Positions 20,778 to 33,708 of a stretch of 64,000 nucleotides of DNA are shown piece by piece. The position numbers and the translations under genes are program-made. The notes under the pieces are model-generated. The model made no database searches. It was given only the letters and a program-made list of their open reading frames with translations, and was not told the origin of the DNA. This DNA is from Cryptomeria japonica (Eukaryota; Streptophyta; Pinopsida; Cupressales; Cupressaceae), in contig NC_081413.1 of the NCBI RefSeq assembly GCF_030272615.1, positions 550,684,136 to 550,748,135 on the forward strand, given 5' to 3'. Within the stretch, counting starts at the first letter, position 1, and each line of letters begins with the position of its first letter.

Positions 20778-22540
20778 ACATTATGATAATGATATTTGTC
20801 ACATTTGATGAGTATTGAGTATGCTTTGACAAGAAAGACAAATACATAGGATTGCTTCATTTAGTGGCAATGTTATTGTGTTGGATTAAAGTATCCGCAT
20901 TTTACAACTAATTACCAGTTAGGTTGTGTAGAAGCAATATTAGAGATAAAAGTCAATTCTTTGTACAGCCTAGGCCCTAGACTACACAAGACTAGGGGCA
21001 CTCTAATGTTGTATCAGATTTTAAAGTGTCTGAATGTCAACGGTTCTCTCTTTTCAGTATATAAATTAATTATCTTGTTAAAATAACTTTCTTTTTGAAA
21101 ATTGGCATTATCTTGTATGTCATAAAATTTCCCTTTTTGGTAATTTGAAATGTCTAAGCATGCAAAACTATTCCTCCAACCTACCAAACAGATAAAATTT
21201 AATGTGCAACTGAAAACTGTGGTGTATGATTGATATTTGAAAACCAGAAATAACTGAGAAATACAATGTGCAGAATTTGTGATAGTGCAATAACAAATCA
21301 CAATCACATCATATTCCTGGTCACAGAATTATAGCATTTCAAATGAAAAAAAACAAAAAATTTCTATTCTACACAATACTATAGTCACAATTTGCTTTTC
21401 AGTTTTCACGTTTGTCTCTCTGGCTTATGTATATACATCTCTTTTTAGGTCGCACTGACTAACTGGATCTTAGAAGTTGACCTAAAATAGCATTAAGTTA
21501 ATTTTATGATTGAAGAAGAAGCTCTTGAATAGAATTCAAAGCCTTAGCTTCAAATAAAAATATTGCAAATCTCCAAAAATTTGGAAGTAAAGGTTTGTGT
21601 CACAAAAGTGCATTTTAATCACTCAAAGGTACTTCAAAATTCCAAAAGGAATGCAGGAAACGTTAGGAGATTAGCTCAATTGCTCACAGCTGGTTAACCA
21701 TAAAGATGCATTGACAGAGGTAAGGAGCATGTTCTATGCATTCTCCATGATTCCGTAATGTATAGAATGAGAGAGGAGTACTAACAAGCATTCAAAATGC
21801 AGGAAAAGCGTAGGCACATTATCATTATGGATACATTTATTAGGGACAGCAAATGTCTTGGGTGTGACAAAGGGAATTTTTTACAATCATTCCTTAGGGA
21901 TGGTTATAAGGGACACTCAACACAAAAGGAGATGCAGACATCCCTTTAAAAGCATAGAGTTCAATAAATTGGAGCGAGAAGGTTTAAATTTGACAAGGTG
22001 AACTAAAAAAGTATAAATTAATTACTTACCCCTTCAAAATATAAAACAACATATATTCCCTATGGATGCATCCCCAGGACTTTTTCTGTTATCACTGCAA
22101 GGACGGCAAGCTGTTCCCTCCTGGAAAACACGGACTACAAAAAAGCATTTAAAATAAGGATTTCTCATTTTTATCTGTGAGATGTGCCCAAATTATCAAT
22201 GGCCATTGTTGTACATTTTGTGGAGCTTTCAAATCTTTGTGGCTTTAGATTCAAAAGACTTCAATATACATGGTGTAGTATCGGGGTGTTGCTGTGTGCA
22301 GTTGCACTGATCGGTGGTGCAGATTGAGGAAAGGCCTGTTAAGGAAAAGCAATGTCTATTTCTGACATGTTTGCAAAGCATAAAATATCAAAATAAAAGA
22401 CAGGGAAAGGCCTGACATTTGTTATCTTCAAGACTTCTGCAGTAGTCCTCAGGTCTGCAGACATAGGCAGCTGTGGCTGCAGCACAGTTTCGAAGCCTTC
22501 CTTTCGAAAAGTTTCCTTTTATTAATTAAGCCGATATGCT
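20778..22540. other. No gene seen
   Basis: A+T-rich sequence with no ORF above about 97 codons and no repeat that I recognise. Confidence 0.45.
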
Positions 22541-22549
22541 TTTAGTGAG

Positions 22550-22875
22550 GGATGTTTGCCACCGAAGTGCAAGAGAATCCGGTGGGATGTTTGCCAGTGG
22601 CTGGAATCTTTCGCTGGCAGCGTCGTGACGTGTTTGAGCCGATAGGCTTCCCGTTTGGGCTTTAGCCCGAAAATTGTCAGACTTGCCATCTGTGTCCGTC
22701 CACGGCAATGTTCCGGCGAGTTCGAGGGTCATGTGGCAGGCTTTTCGGTGACAGTCTTTTCGTGCCCGCGTTTTTTTTCCACGGCGGTTGTTATCTTTGG
22801 GCAAAGTTTGAGGAAACGACGGCCGAGCTCCAGCAGTGTTGTACGCTAACGGCAGTGGAGTGGAGTACAGTTCAG
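22550..22875 (+). promoter_or_regulatory. CpG-rich block ending in a strong splice donor (possible promoter and first exon)
   Basis: Composition rises sharply to GC-rich with many CG dinucleotides in an otherwise A+T-rich, CpG-poor stretch. CpG retention is typical of unmethylated promoters or 5' exons. At 22872-22881 TTCAG|GTAAGACT is a near-consensus plant 5' splice site. Frames crossing the block (22655-22849 on plus, 22526-22804 on minus) show no domain. It could be the untranslated first exon of a gene to the right, an unrelated captured gene fragment, or an LTR piece. Confidence 0.35.
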
Positions 22876-22881
22876 GTAAGA

Positions 22882-25347
22882 CTGCGAAGTTATTTCATCT
22901 TGGGTGAACATTAATGACTGTGCAGACAGAAAAATTGGGTTTTGTGTGATGGGATTCGAGAAGATGGAAGCATTTGGCCGGTTAAGCTTAGTGATAAGTG
23001 CAGGGTTTTCAATTGACTTTTTTTTGTTGGGGGCGTTGTGCAGTGTTTCGGCTCCCTATTGGCTTATCGTTGCACGCACTTCCTGTGCAACTGCTAGTAT
23101 TTACATGTTTTAACTTTTAACCTTTTAGGTTTAATTTTTTGATTACAAACTATTACTGATTTTATAATTTCTGATTTTATTATTTTTAAACAAGAGACGC
23201 AATGCATCAAGTTCCTGCCAATGGTGTTGTTAGTTTGGAGTAGAAATATAAAATTATTATTAATAGTAAAATAATTTGAATTATATTGTGACATTGTAGA
23301 TATTTGCATAAAAATAATTGAAGATGAACAAGTAAATATTCAAAAATAATTTACTCACATACAAAGATTTTGAATTATTAGTAGTAATAAAATAATTTGA
23401 ATATTGTGACATTGTAGAGAACAAGTAAATATTAAAAAATAATAAAGTAAAATTATTGTCATTTGAAAAGAAAAATTGAATAAATAAATAAAATACTGAA
23501 ATTTACAATATATTAATAGAGTAAATTAGTATTACAAATTTTTAATGTTGAAAATTGTATATTTAAAAAGTAGTTACTCGTAAATTGAATTTTAAGGCAA
23601 GAACTACTTCTAAAAAAAAATTATTGAAGGAATTCAAAAGAATTACAAAACAACTACTTTTAATAAATTATTTATTAAAAATATTTATAATGTTTAATTT
23701 ATTTTTAAGTTCTAAAAATAAATTAATAGAACATAAATTGGTATTATAAATTTTTATTGTTAAAAATTGTATATTTAAAAACTAGTTACTCATAAATTAA
23801 GTTTTAAAGTTAATAACAACTTTTAATAAATCAATTATTAAAAGTAATTATATTGTTTAATTTATTTTTAAGTTTTTAAAATAAATTTATGAATAATAAA
23901 TTATTCCTAATTGATTTATTTGGAAAATATAGAAAATAAGAAATCAAGTAATTAAGATTAAAATAAATCTATTAAATTTACAATATATTAATAAAACTTA
24001 AATTAATATTATACAATGAAGAAAAATTATGTTTAATGAATCGTGATTATATTTTCCTACAAAACATTAAAAATATAAATAGAATATAAAACAAATATTA
24101 AATCACACATTCAAAACCTAAACAAATTTTACTGCACCATCTTCAAAGAAATTATTTAAAAAATATATATTTAAAAAAATCTTTAATAAAAATATTTACT
24201 AATCGGGCTTCTTCTGTATTGATAAACCTTTTTCAAGATTGCGTATTCATTTTCTTATGTGACTGAAAGCAGTGCATTAAATGCATGCAATACGATACAT
24301 GCTATGGGTAAATCGCTATCGGTAAAATTGGTATGGTTATAGCTCTTTCTTCTTTTTTATTAATTATTTAGTCTACACCAGAATTTAATTGTATGACATA
24401 TATTTAATATCATTTGATTGGTGTAATAAAAAATATATAATATAAAAAAGAGAAAATTAAATTTTACAGTGACTGTTTGTGATATAGACCAATAAGAAAA
24501 AAGAAAAATCATATATATATAATCATGTAAATTAAAAAATAAATACAAACTATGAAAGTTTCATTCAAAACTTTTAATTCTTTGATATGATTGGTTGAGC
24601 TAATTGAAAAACTGAATGCAATGGATGCATAAGTATCCGGAAACTAATAAGATCTATGATATGTTTCATTTTAACTTTAAGGTTTTAAGTCATTTCAATT
24701 ATAAATAATTATTAATAATTTATATTGATAATTTATAAATAATTATTAACATTTAATATATTGAAAACTAATATAATATTAATTTAAAATTATTGCATAT
24801 TAAATTTTTTTATTCCCTATATTTTAAATTTTTTCCTAATGCTCCCTAATAAAATGGCCTCCTATCCTCTACCATCCCAAAACATGTCCCCCCATTTGTT
24901 GCTGTCCCCATCCCTAAAATCCATGCAACGTGGGAAATAACGTGTACTGAATCTTAATGGATTACAGCCCCTCTGTATATGGATCATAATGCCTGCTTTG
25001 ATCAATTATGGTATCTTCACCCATCCCCTTTCCTTCCCTATTGGTTAATAAATATCAACAACCATGACAACCCTTAAAATCCCATACCAAAAAAGGAAAG
25101 AATATCTAGGTAAATCATGGTTTACCCTTCGCATGAATTACTTTTCTAAAATTAACAAAAACATCAGATTACACAAATTTGAAGCCAAGAAATACATCTC
25201 ATTAAAAATTATGCAATAAGCTAAAATATAAACATAACAAAGCAAATTATTAATTATGTGTGCACAATAAGGGATAAGAATTATGAATACAAGCACCTGC
25301 TTAAAACATATTCAAATATTAGTAGAAAAGAAGAGAAGCACATTCAC
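22882..25347. other. Very A+T-rich intronic sequence, no gene
   Basis: From 23100 to 24850 the DNA is extremely A+T-rich, with locally repeated phrases such as AATATTGTGACATTGTAGA (near 23280 and 23403). From 24850 to 25100 there are several CCCC-containing phrases. It lies within, or downstream of, the PSI-like gene on the minus strand. Confidence 0.5.
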
Positions 25348-25464
25348 CTCCTCCTTAAAAGTAGACGAGTGTAATCGAGAACGCAAAGCTGACTTTATGT
25401 TTGGTGGCAATCCTTGATACAGGCTGTCTCTAGTGTTTGGAGGAACAGAGCTTGGGCGAGAAAC
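25348..25464 (-). CDS. PSI1: PSI1-like (DUF668) gene, exon D
   Basis: A 117-bp exon, 39 codons, phase 0 at both ends, read on the minus strand. The acceptor TTCCAG|GTTTC is at 25464/25465 and the donor GAGGAG|GTGAAT at 25348/25347. It encodes VSRPSSVPPNTRDSLYQGLP followed by PNIKSALRSRLH and ends STFKEE. This is the second part of the DUF668 domain core of PSK SIMULATOR proteins (LYQGLPP..KSALRSRL). It follows exon C directly in frame. PSI proteins are plant growth regulators linked to phytosulfokine and other hormone signalling. Function here is inferred from family only. The following exons (the rest of DUF668) are not found between here and base 1, so the next intron exceeds 25 kb or the gene is broken. 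Confidence 0.85.
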
Positions 25465-27246
25465 CTGGAACAGTAACCAGATAATATCACTTAACGTAAA
25501 GCAATATTCAGATTAATTTTGTGGAATCATATATAATGAATTGCATATACACAGAAACAGTAACTGCATTAAACCTCCTTGAAACAATATCCATATATAA
25601 CAAAAACCCAGCAAATTTTATGATCCCAAGAGACTAACATTGGGTAAATGGACTTCTGACATTAAATACAATGGTGTGAAATTCAATTTGAGATCATCAT
25701 TTCTTCCTTGCACATGTCCAGAACAACAGTAGTAAAATGTTAGTGGCATTCCTTGAATCTGCATTATTTCTCTCAGGTTCCAGCAAATCCACTTCTTTCT
25801 TTGTGATTCATACATTCTAGAATTTTATGATATTCTATTTCTTAAGTTTGCAATGTGTCCCGAGAAACAAGGGACATGGCTTCAATATCCATGTGCTTTT
25901 TTTTGCTGCATTTTTCCAGCTGGAAACTCGAGCATGTGTGGCACAATTTTTTATGACCATTTTATGCTAGAAAAGAATCAACTAGAAGCCATGGCAATGG
26001 TTTCAAACTCAAAGAAGTTCAGGAACTGATGAGTATTATATTCAGTATACATCATATACTTCTTCCCAAATCTAGAGCAAAGGAATAAAAACATTTAAAA
26101 ACATGTTTCCTGGCTATATGACTGACTGACAATGTAACAAACTTCCAATGAGGCCTCCACGCACTGATTGGTTGTTAGAGAAACAAACTTAAAATTGTAA
26201 ATATTAGACATGTGAAGAAAAGCCATAACTTTTATTCAGCCAAACAATCCTTGAACTTTTGTTCATTACAGGAGTCAAAAATTTTAAGTTTGATATTTCT
26301 CTTCCCACCAAATGGTTGACATCCAACAATCCCCCACAGAATGGGGCACTTTTGGACATCTTCTTTAGTAAAGGACAAAGTCTGGATTTCCTTGGGCATT
26401 CTTTGTCCCAAGAAGCAAAAGGATGTGGCTAATCTCCACACAAAACAACAGTCCACAAAACACAACGGATGTTCGCGAAATTTTCAGTAGTTAAATCTTC
26501 ATGATCTGCATCCCCACTGCTGTAAAACCACAAAAAATTACTATTTTGCAGAACTGGGAGTTTCTTTACAATGCCATTTTGTGTGGAGATTAGCCGCTGG
26601 CGAAGCAAAATAACACATCATGACATATCTAAGCTGACCCCATGTTAGGTGCTGTTTCCCTTGGCTAAAGCTTAAACATATGGTAAACTTTTGTTATTTG
26701 GGGTGTCCACGTCCAACGCTGCAAATAATAAACAACATACCAATGGTTTTGTTCAGCCTTTCCCATGCATCCCCAGGTCTCCAAAACAAGAGAAACAAAA
26801 GGGGCATTTGTACCCCACCATGGCGGACATGTCCCTACATTCAATGGATTGTAAGGGAAAATATGTTAAAGGAAGATCAAGTTGATAACCATATAGAATT
26901 GTTAGAACTTAGGATTTTATAAAAGGTATATAACATTGAAGACATGATATTTCCACAGTTCATGTAACTTCTTTGTAAAGCTTCTGGAGGAAATGTTTAA
27001 GTTTTTCGCATCTACATGGGCATGTCATTGAAACCTTCAAAAGAGCAATTGTTTTCTCTTCTTAGACCCCAACCATTGAACAATCTGTCATTGTATGCAT
27101 ATTCTGAGTAGAATGATGTCCATGTACAATATTTAGGAGCATAGATGCAAAACTTGCCAAAATCATTAGTGCTAATAAGTTGCAGATAGTGACAAGTAAG
27201 CCGCCCACTTATTGGCAGGAAAAATTCATCAGGTTTTTCAGCAGAA
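25465..27246. other. Intron sequence of the PSI-like gene, no separate gene
   Basis: Several short frames are present, none with a recognisable domain. A 19-bp inverted repeat, GGCTAATCTCCACACAAAA at 26427-26445 and its complement at 26577-26595, encloses 131 bp. Confidence 0.5.
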
Positions 27247-27657
27247 ATCACATTACATAATTGCAGTTACTCATCAAGTTCATTATGAATAGTCAACTGA
27301 CTTAATCTGCATGTGGCCTACATGCAGAACAAATGTAGGTTTTTTCCCCTTTTTAAGCTCTCACAACCTCCCTTTCATTCACAATGCCCATTTTCCTTTC
27401 AGCTCTTCTTGTATGATTTTAGGCAATTGTTGAAGCAAGTATTTGGAGATGATCACATTACATCATTGCAGTTACTCATCAGGTTCATTATGAAAAGTCA
27501 ACTGACTTACTCTGCATGTGGTCTACATGCAGAACAAATGTATGTTTTTTCCCCTTTTTAAGCTCTCACAACCTCCCTTTCATTCACAATGCCCATTTGC
27601 CTTTGCTCTTCTTGTGTGATTTTAGGCAATTGTTGAAGCAAGTGTTTGGAGATTTTC
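27247..27657. repeat. Tandem duplication of about 205 bp
   Basis: The unit starting ATCACATTACAT at 27247 recurs at 27452. It runs through the shared phrases GCATGTGG.CTACATGCAGA, TTTTTTCCCCTTTTT and AATTGTTGAAGCAAGT. The copies are highly similar with a few substitutions and small indels. Confidence 0.9.
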
Positions 27658-28168
27658 AAAGATCTTTCAGCTATGTTTGTTTACCAAGTCTTTCGATTTT
27701 GTTTTAGATTTCAAAATTCTTCCAGGCATTTAAGAATGTTTTATTTTACATGTACATTTGTTCTTTGCATGCATTTGAATCAATATACACTAGCTAGGGT
27801 TTTGCAACAATGATGAACAAATTAAATTAAATTTCAAAACCAGGGTTATGCATTTTTTTAATTTTTTTCTAAGCTAGGTATTCAACAGTTAAATTCTGAC
27901 TAGAACTCAAAGACATGGCAAAATACTCAACAACTTATTAAACCAAATGTGAAATGGCAACTTAGCAAAACAAAAAACAAAACCCAAAAGCCAGACCCGA
28001 GCCAGCAACTTGGCAAAAAACAATCATAGTATCAACAATGCGTGGTTTTTAGAAGTCAAACTCAATAAAAATTCAAAAGCTCAAAATTTGACTAGGACTC
28101 AAGACATGACAAGAAAACAAACAAGAACTTTGCAAATAAAAAATATATATAAATTCATCAAAAATATA

Positions 28169-29243
28169 CTGTGTAACCCAGGGACGCATTTCCTGGAGAA
28201 CTCCAGCCGTTTTGGAAAAGGAAACAGCCTAGGAACAGTGGGTTAGCGGGAAACGTCCCCTTGCCATCCCCAAAAATCCGATTTTTGGTGGAAACGTCCC
28301 CAATACACGGAAACATGGGAGACACCCATGTTTTCCAATGTTTTTAAAAAAAAACTTACCGAATGTTAAAAAAACGGTCACCGAAATGGACTATGCATTG
28401 AAACTTAACTGCTGTTACACCTTATTCCCAATTCTAAAGTGTATTACAGACCTTTCTTTATTTACAGAGAACAAGGAAGCTAACAATACCATAAACTGAT
28501 ATAAATCAGAAAGACAGAAAACCAAATGCTCAAGGCCCTGACCTTCATTATAGCAGATTATCACCTCCTTTGGGCCTTGATAAGATGCCACCCTATTTGA
28601 TACATTTTATTTTCTCTTTTAACCTCAAACAATTTGTCAAATAGTTGGCATACTTCTGAATATGAAGGGGACTTGTTTGCAAGTTATGTGTTTTCAGATT
28701 TGCAAGTGATTCCATACAGCTTCATAATGCAATGCTTTCAAAATTGACAATTAGTGACAATGATTTCAAATAAAACTTGCAATGTTTAACATTCATAGAG
28801 AATCATAAATGAGTGACGTTACCATATTCTTAATGACAGCTGTATACAATTAGTTGATTGTGCATGCACACATGTATTAAAGATCATACCTCTACTCAGA
28901 AGTGGACTATACTTTGAAACTTAACTGCTGTTGCAGCTTATTACCAATTCTAAAGTGAATTACAGACCTTTATTTACAGAGAACAAGTAAACAATACCAT
29001 AATCTGATATAAATCAGAATGACAGAAAACTGAATGCTTAAGGCCCTGACCTTCATTATAGCAGATTTATCAATGTTATCATATAAATATATTTGAAATT
29101 TCCCTATATATTTTATATTTTCCCTATATTTTGTATAGCTCTCCCCTCTGCCATCACCTCCGTCCCCAAAAATGGCAAAAAAAAAATCCGACTCGGAAAC
29201 CTGTGTCCCCATCCACCCATCTTGAAAACTTGGGGTAGCATAG
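28169..29243. mobile_element. Non-autonomous hAT-like element with GC-rich ends (tentative)
   Basis: The left end CTGTGTAACCCAGGGACG (28169) and the right end CTTGGGGTAGCATAG (to 29243) form a weak inverted terminal repeat. Both ends carry CCCC/GGAAAC motifs (GGAAACGTCCCC near 28250 and 28293; CGGAAACCTGTGTCCCC near 29195). A 165-bp direct repeat inside (28388-28561 and 28902-29069) begins GGACTAT.C.TTGAAACTTA. No matching target duplication was seen, so the borders are provisional. Confidence 0.4.
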
Positions 29244-31200
29244 ATGAAATGATAATTGGTATTCAATAATTACAAAAGGAGACGAAAGCTCCTTAAATAG
29301 AGATTACAAGAGGATCTTTCCATAATGGAAACAATTGAGAATAGAAACACGAAAGACAAAAAGGAAATTTCCTAAAACTAACTAAAGACAAAAGACATAA
29401 AAGGAAGCTTCTAAATACTAACTAAATGACTAAGATGACCATTATAGCAATATTACAATATTACTTTAATAATAGAAAATATTCAATGACATACAAAATA
29501 CCATTAAAACCCATGAGAAATGAATTTAGAGGAAAAAATTTGAAAAAAACTAAAAAATTTTGCAAAGTGGCTAGTTTATGGTGAGCAGTCACTAGAAAAT
29601 CAGTGAAACTCAGAAATTAGTCACTAGAAACTAGAAACTGAGTGAAACTTGAAAGTACTTAATAAAATCTCCACAAGAGTTGGAAAGTGCTTGCAAGAAA
29701 CTTTTGTACTGGATTTATAACAAGTAATTTGCCAACCACTTTTGACTTGCAAGCTATGTTACCAAAAACAAGAAACGGAAATCGCAACAGCAATGGCAAT
29801 GTGACGAGAAACGAGATATTTAAAGGTTGCATATAAGAAATGGATTTTATATACATATACATAAGTAAAAGTACATACATTCAAAACATAACTTCCTCCA
29901 ACACATTTGCTATCTCTGAATTACAAGTGGCAGACTATGCCTTGAGGTGGAAGAAACAAGTAGTCCTCTCCACTTCCAAGATTCTAAATTGAAATTAGTA
30001 TAAGTTAATACACTTGTTAATGCATGCCATTTCTTCACACTAAATAAATAGGATGCTCAAGTCTAAAGTTGAATACATTAATAATTCTTTTATTCTTTTT
30101 TTTTATTTTAAAATTAAATTTATACATTTTGACTGCCTAACCGCTATAATCTTTTATACAAATCTTGAGTATAAATAAATTAGTGTGAGAAGACAATATT
30201 CACAATCTCTCATATTTATGAAAAATATTCAAACTTCTTTATGGCATGTTGTTTCATTTTGCTTCCTAAACTTGGATTTAGCAGAAACCCTGGCTTAAAC
30301 TATTATTAAAAACTCATGCATGGGATGGAAAAGCAATTTAATCGTTAAAAACTCATCCTTAACTCTCCCATCTCTATTCGCATGCATTAAAAACTACACT
30401 TTAACTCCTTGAAATAGGTACTTGGAAAAGCCTAAAACTATGTAGAGAATTTTGTAAAATCTGGAAACTTCAGCAACAGATTAAAATGGCAGGCACGACT
30501 TAGAAACAGCCATTTACAACGTGAAACACGTTTCTGCCGTAAAAACGCGAAACAGTGCTTTACCATCTAACACAACTTGCAAGTTAGGTGAGCATTTGCT
30601 AAGCTTGAAAACTATGGTGCCATGCTCTTTGTGCCTTCTTCATCTCCTGGAGCACTTTCAACAGATTGCGCAAATATTTTCCTTCCCAGCAACCACAAAA
30701 CCTTTAGGTTAGGCCATGTACACCTTATTTAAATTGCCATTCAAAAAGAGAGATTTTAACTTCCATTTGAACCATTTAACAATGAAACTGAAAGCAAGTG
30801 CAAGTCAAGAATCAAAATTCACTATCTTAGCAATAAGGGCAGATGTCTTCTCATAGTCCATCCACTGCGATCAGAGAAAGGAAAAAACCTTTGCTGGAAG
30901 CCTCACTTTATGTTTCTCAACATCAAAGCATTATACTCAACCTTCATTATTGCCTCCCTTTTCAACTATCCTTATGCTTCCTTAAAATGAAAGTTCAATC
31001 AACTCTAATAGAATCGTAAGAGGAATAATCACCAAACATTAAATGTGAGAAATTTATACACCTCGTTGCTATTTCTTTTTTTCTTTCTTTGGTCTTGAAG
31101 CAACATTTGATATGTCTAACACATCCTGCTTTGAATCCCTTAATGCAGAATTCTAACACTTTGGTCTCATATTGACATAATTGCCTCGATAGAATTGGAT
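29244..31200. other. Intron sequence, no gene or recognised repeat
   Basis: A+T-rich, scattered small frames without domains. Confidence 0.45.
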
Positions 31201-31232
31201 CCACTTATATCTAAATCAGTATCATTACCAGC

Positions 31233-31905
31233 TTATCTAAGAGACAAATCAGCCTCTTCTATATATATTTCAGCCCTTATATTAGACAAAAAATTAATGA
31301 ACCTCCTGCTAATTCTGTCTAATATCCAAAGCCATGTCATTAGAACTCGAAATACATGGAAAGTCTGATTATGTTCCTGGCTTTGAGTGATAAGAACTAA
31401 AAATACAGTCACCCTCATCAAAAACAACATTCCTACTTACATTTACCTTTCTGGTAGACTGCTTGGACCTACTGTCTGAATCCAAGCCACAACAAAAATA
31501 AAATGATCTTACAATATTTGCAAGCACCAACCCAATGAAGACACCAACCTTCACTTACAGAATTTGCAGGCACCAACCTATTGGAGACAGCAAGCCCCAC
31601 TTATAAAATATGCAAGCACCAACCTACTGGAGACACTAATCCCCACAAGTGAGCACCAACTTAGCAAGAGACACCAATCTCTTCTTTTAAGAGACACCAA
31701 CCTGTTTTACAAAATTTCACCTTCTGGATGTTGCTTCTTCAACAGATGATGAACATATTTTTTTGCACTTCCACACTTCACAAAATCTGCTCTATATTAA
31801 ATCTGCACTGCTTTGTATTCGAATGATAAAACATTTTCTCACACGCATCATACTTACAAACACACTTCACTTTTTAACAACCCTTTGGGTGCCAAAATTA
31901 ATTAG
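31233..31905 (-). mobile_element. Copia-like LTR remnant, minus strand
   Basis: Read on the minus strand, 31510-31710 contains repeated GGTTGGTG(C/T)(C/T)T phrases. A downstream GGATTCAGACAGTAGGTCCAAGCAG parallels GGATTAGGACAGTAGATCCTAGCAG near 41905 in the plus-strand LTR at 38619-42060. The two therefore look like members of one LTR family in opposite orientation. Borders are approximate. Confidence 0.5.
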
Positions 31906-32511
31906 ATAAAACATAGCGTGGCCTTGTAAAATTAAATCATAATAATAAAATTCCATGAGTCGACCTCCAATTAAAGCCAATATAACAATCTCCCAAACTT
32001 TGACATCAATGATCTTTGTCATAAATAATATTTCCAGCAATCTCACTCTGACATCAATGACCATATTTCTAGTAACCTCCCTTCTTGAGAAAAACACGCT
32101 TTGACATCAATGACAACATTTCCAACATACTAGTAACAACATTTGAAAGTTTCGGAATACTTTGTAATAATCTAGTACTTTAATTGGTACAATAGTTTGA
32201 AGTACTTGCCTTCCAATAGGTTTTCAAATTGCAATTAGTTTGTTATCGTGATTGCATTTGCATTTGAGTGACAGCATTGTTATCCATAGCATACTCCACC
32301 TTGGTTCTTCACAAAGTCTTTCATTTTCTATACATAGCCAAGTTAGAGTATATTGCCTTCTTTGCTTGGGCTCATGCAATTGCCAATTTTTCATTATGTC
32401 TCTCTACATCAATCATGTTGATATTGGTCTTTGACTTTGGACATCCAATGTCTTTATGGTCTCCAAGTCACACTATTTGCACATAAATCCCATTTTGTTC
32501 TAGTTTTTAGG

Positions 32512-32553
32512 ACAATCTCTTGCAAAATGCCCTCATTCATCGCATTGTTGACA
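32512..32553 (-). pseudogene. Copia-type gag zinc knuckle remnant
   Basis: The minus strand encodes C-Q-Q-C-D-E-stop-G-H-F-A-R-D-C, a CX2CX4HX4C knuckle in which the expected Trp codon is TGA. It lies upstream (in minus orientation) of the copia-like LTR remnant at 31233-31905, which fits a gutted minus-strand element. Surrounding frames are too decayed to delimit. Confidence 0.55.
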
Positions 32554-33589
32554 ATGTATAATGTGACAACATTTGGAGTCATACTATATCCAATAAAAGT
32601 GACTCCCTAGTGGTTGGGATTCAAATTAGGACATCTAATAAAAGTGTTCAAGTGTTTGAGCCTTGAACAACACCAAGTCAAACTAAAAAATAATCTAAGT
32701 GCTTCTTAGGAGGAACAATAAAAAAACACTACTTTGGACTTGTAACCCTCTAACCTCTTTTCCCATTCACAAAGATTTTAGGGGAGGGTGTGCCTTATAA
32801 GCCTTTCTTGTTTCAAAGTTACCATCAACGTGGGATTTATTACAACCTAGAATTTTTGCTGTAACTGCAGCTTCCATGGTGTAGTATTATTTAATATTTA
32901 ATTTTTGTTGGATTTTCATGCAGTGGAAGTTGTTCTTTCAAATACTTATGCAATAATCATGATGATTATTTTCCATGAGCAGTGATTATGATCATGTAAG
33001 ATACCATCTAGTGTGTATATGCAAAATTCAATATTGGGTAATCTACAGAATAATAATTAACTTGACAAACAAAATTAAAGACATAAAATTTCCACACTCC
33101 ATAATATTAGCTTGAAATTTTCTAGATTAGACATGTAAACTTTTTTTCTTCATCAATCTTTCAGATCACTCTCCATGATCCATCATCAAGATGAGATAGC
33201 AAGAGAGAAACTTTCTTCAGCCAAAAACTTAGGTCCAAAAATTTAAAATATGGATAGCAGAATATGAACTTGACAAATTCTCATTGTCTTAAAATTTCTG
33301 AGGAGAATTTTTCAGTGTCCAACTACTTCTACACCAGTCCAGGAGCATTAAACTTGTGCACGTTCATAAAATAAGCACTCTCATCATGCAAAACAAAACT
33401 TAACTTGCTGAAAGACCACTCAAAAAATATCAAAGTGCTATGCAAATGTATAGGCATGAAAAGTTGTATACAAGAAGTGCATACAGGTTCATTGCAAAGA
33501 ACAAGAGCTTAAAATCAAGGCAAGAAAAGCAGCTTAAATGGCACTTACTGGAAAAGAGACCTGAAAGGAAAATTATTACTCGCACTTAC
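32554..33589. other. Intron sequence, probably further element remnants
   Basis: No convincing ORF. The frame 33440-33628 overlaps exon C on the other strand and is chance. Confidence 0.4.
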
Positions 33590-33708
33590 CATTCTATCAA
33601 TCTGGTTGATGATATTTGCATAGTGTAAAGAAAGCCCAGCTTTTCCTAGCCTCTGTTGACTTACAATCGAGCCAGTTTTTCTCACAGGGTACTCAATTCC
33701 AATAGCTT
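33590..33708 (-). CDS. PSI1: PSI1-like (DUF668) gene, exon C
   Basis: A 119-bp exon on the minus strand: two bases completing a codon split with exon B, then 39 codons. It ends INQIDRM at the consensus donor ATG|GTAAGT (33590/33589). It encodes AIGIEYPVRKTGSIVSQQ and then RLGKAGLSLHYANIINQIDR, the opening of DUF668 (LG.AGLALHYANII). The acceptor is a tandem NAGNAG, GAAGAAG|CT, so the exon may start at 33708 or 33705, adding or removing one residue. The reading frame is open and matches the flanking exons in phase. The intron to exon D is 8.1 kb and the intron from exon B is 13.4 kb. Confidence 0.88.
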
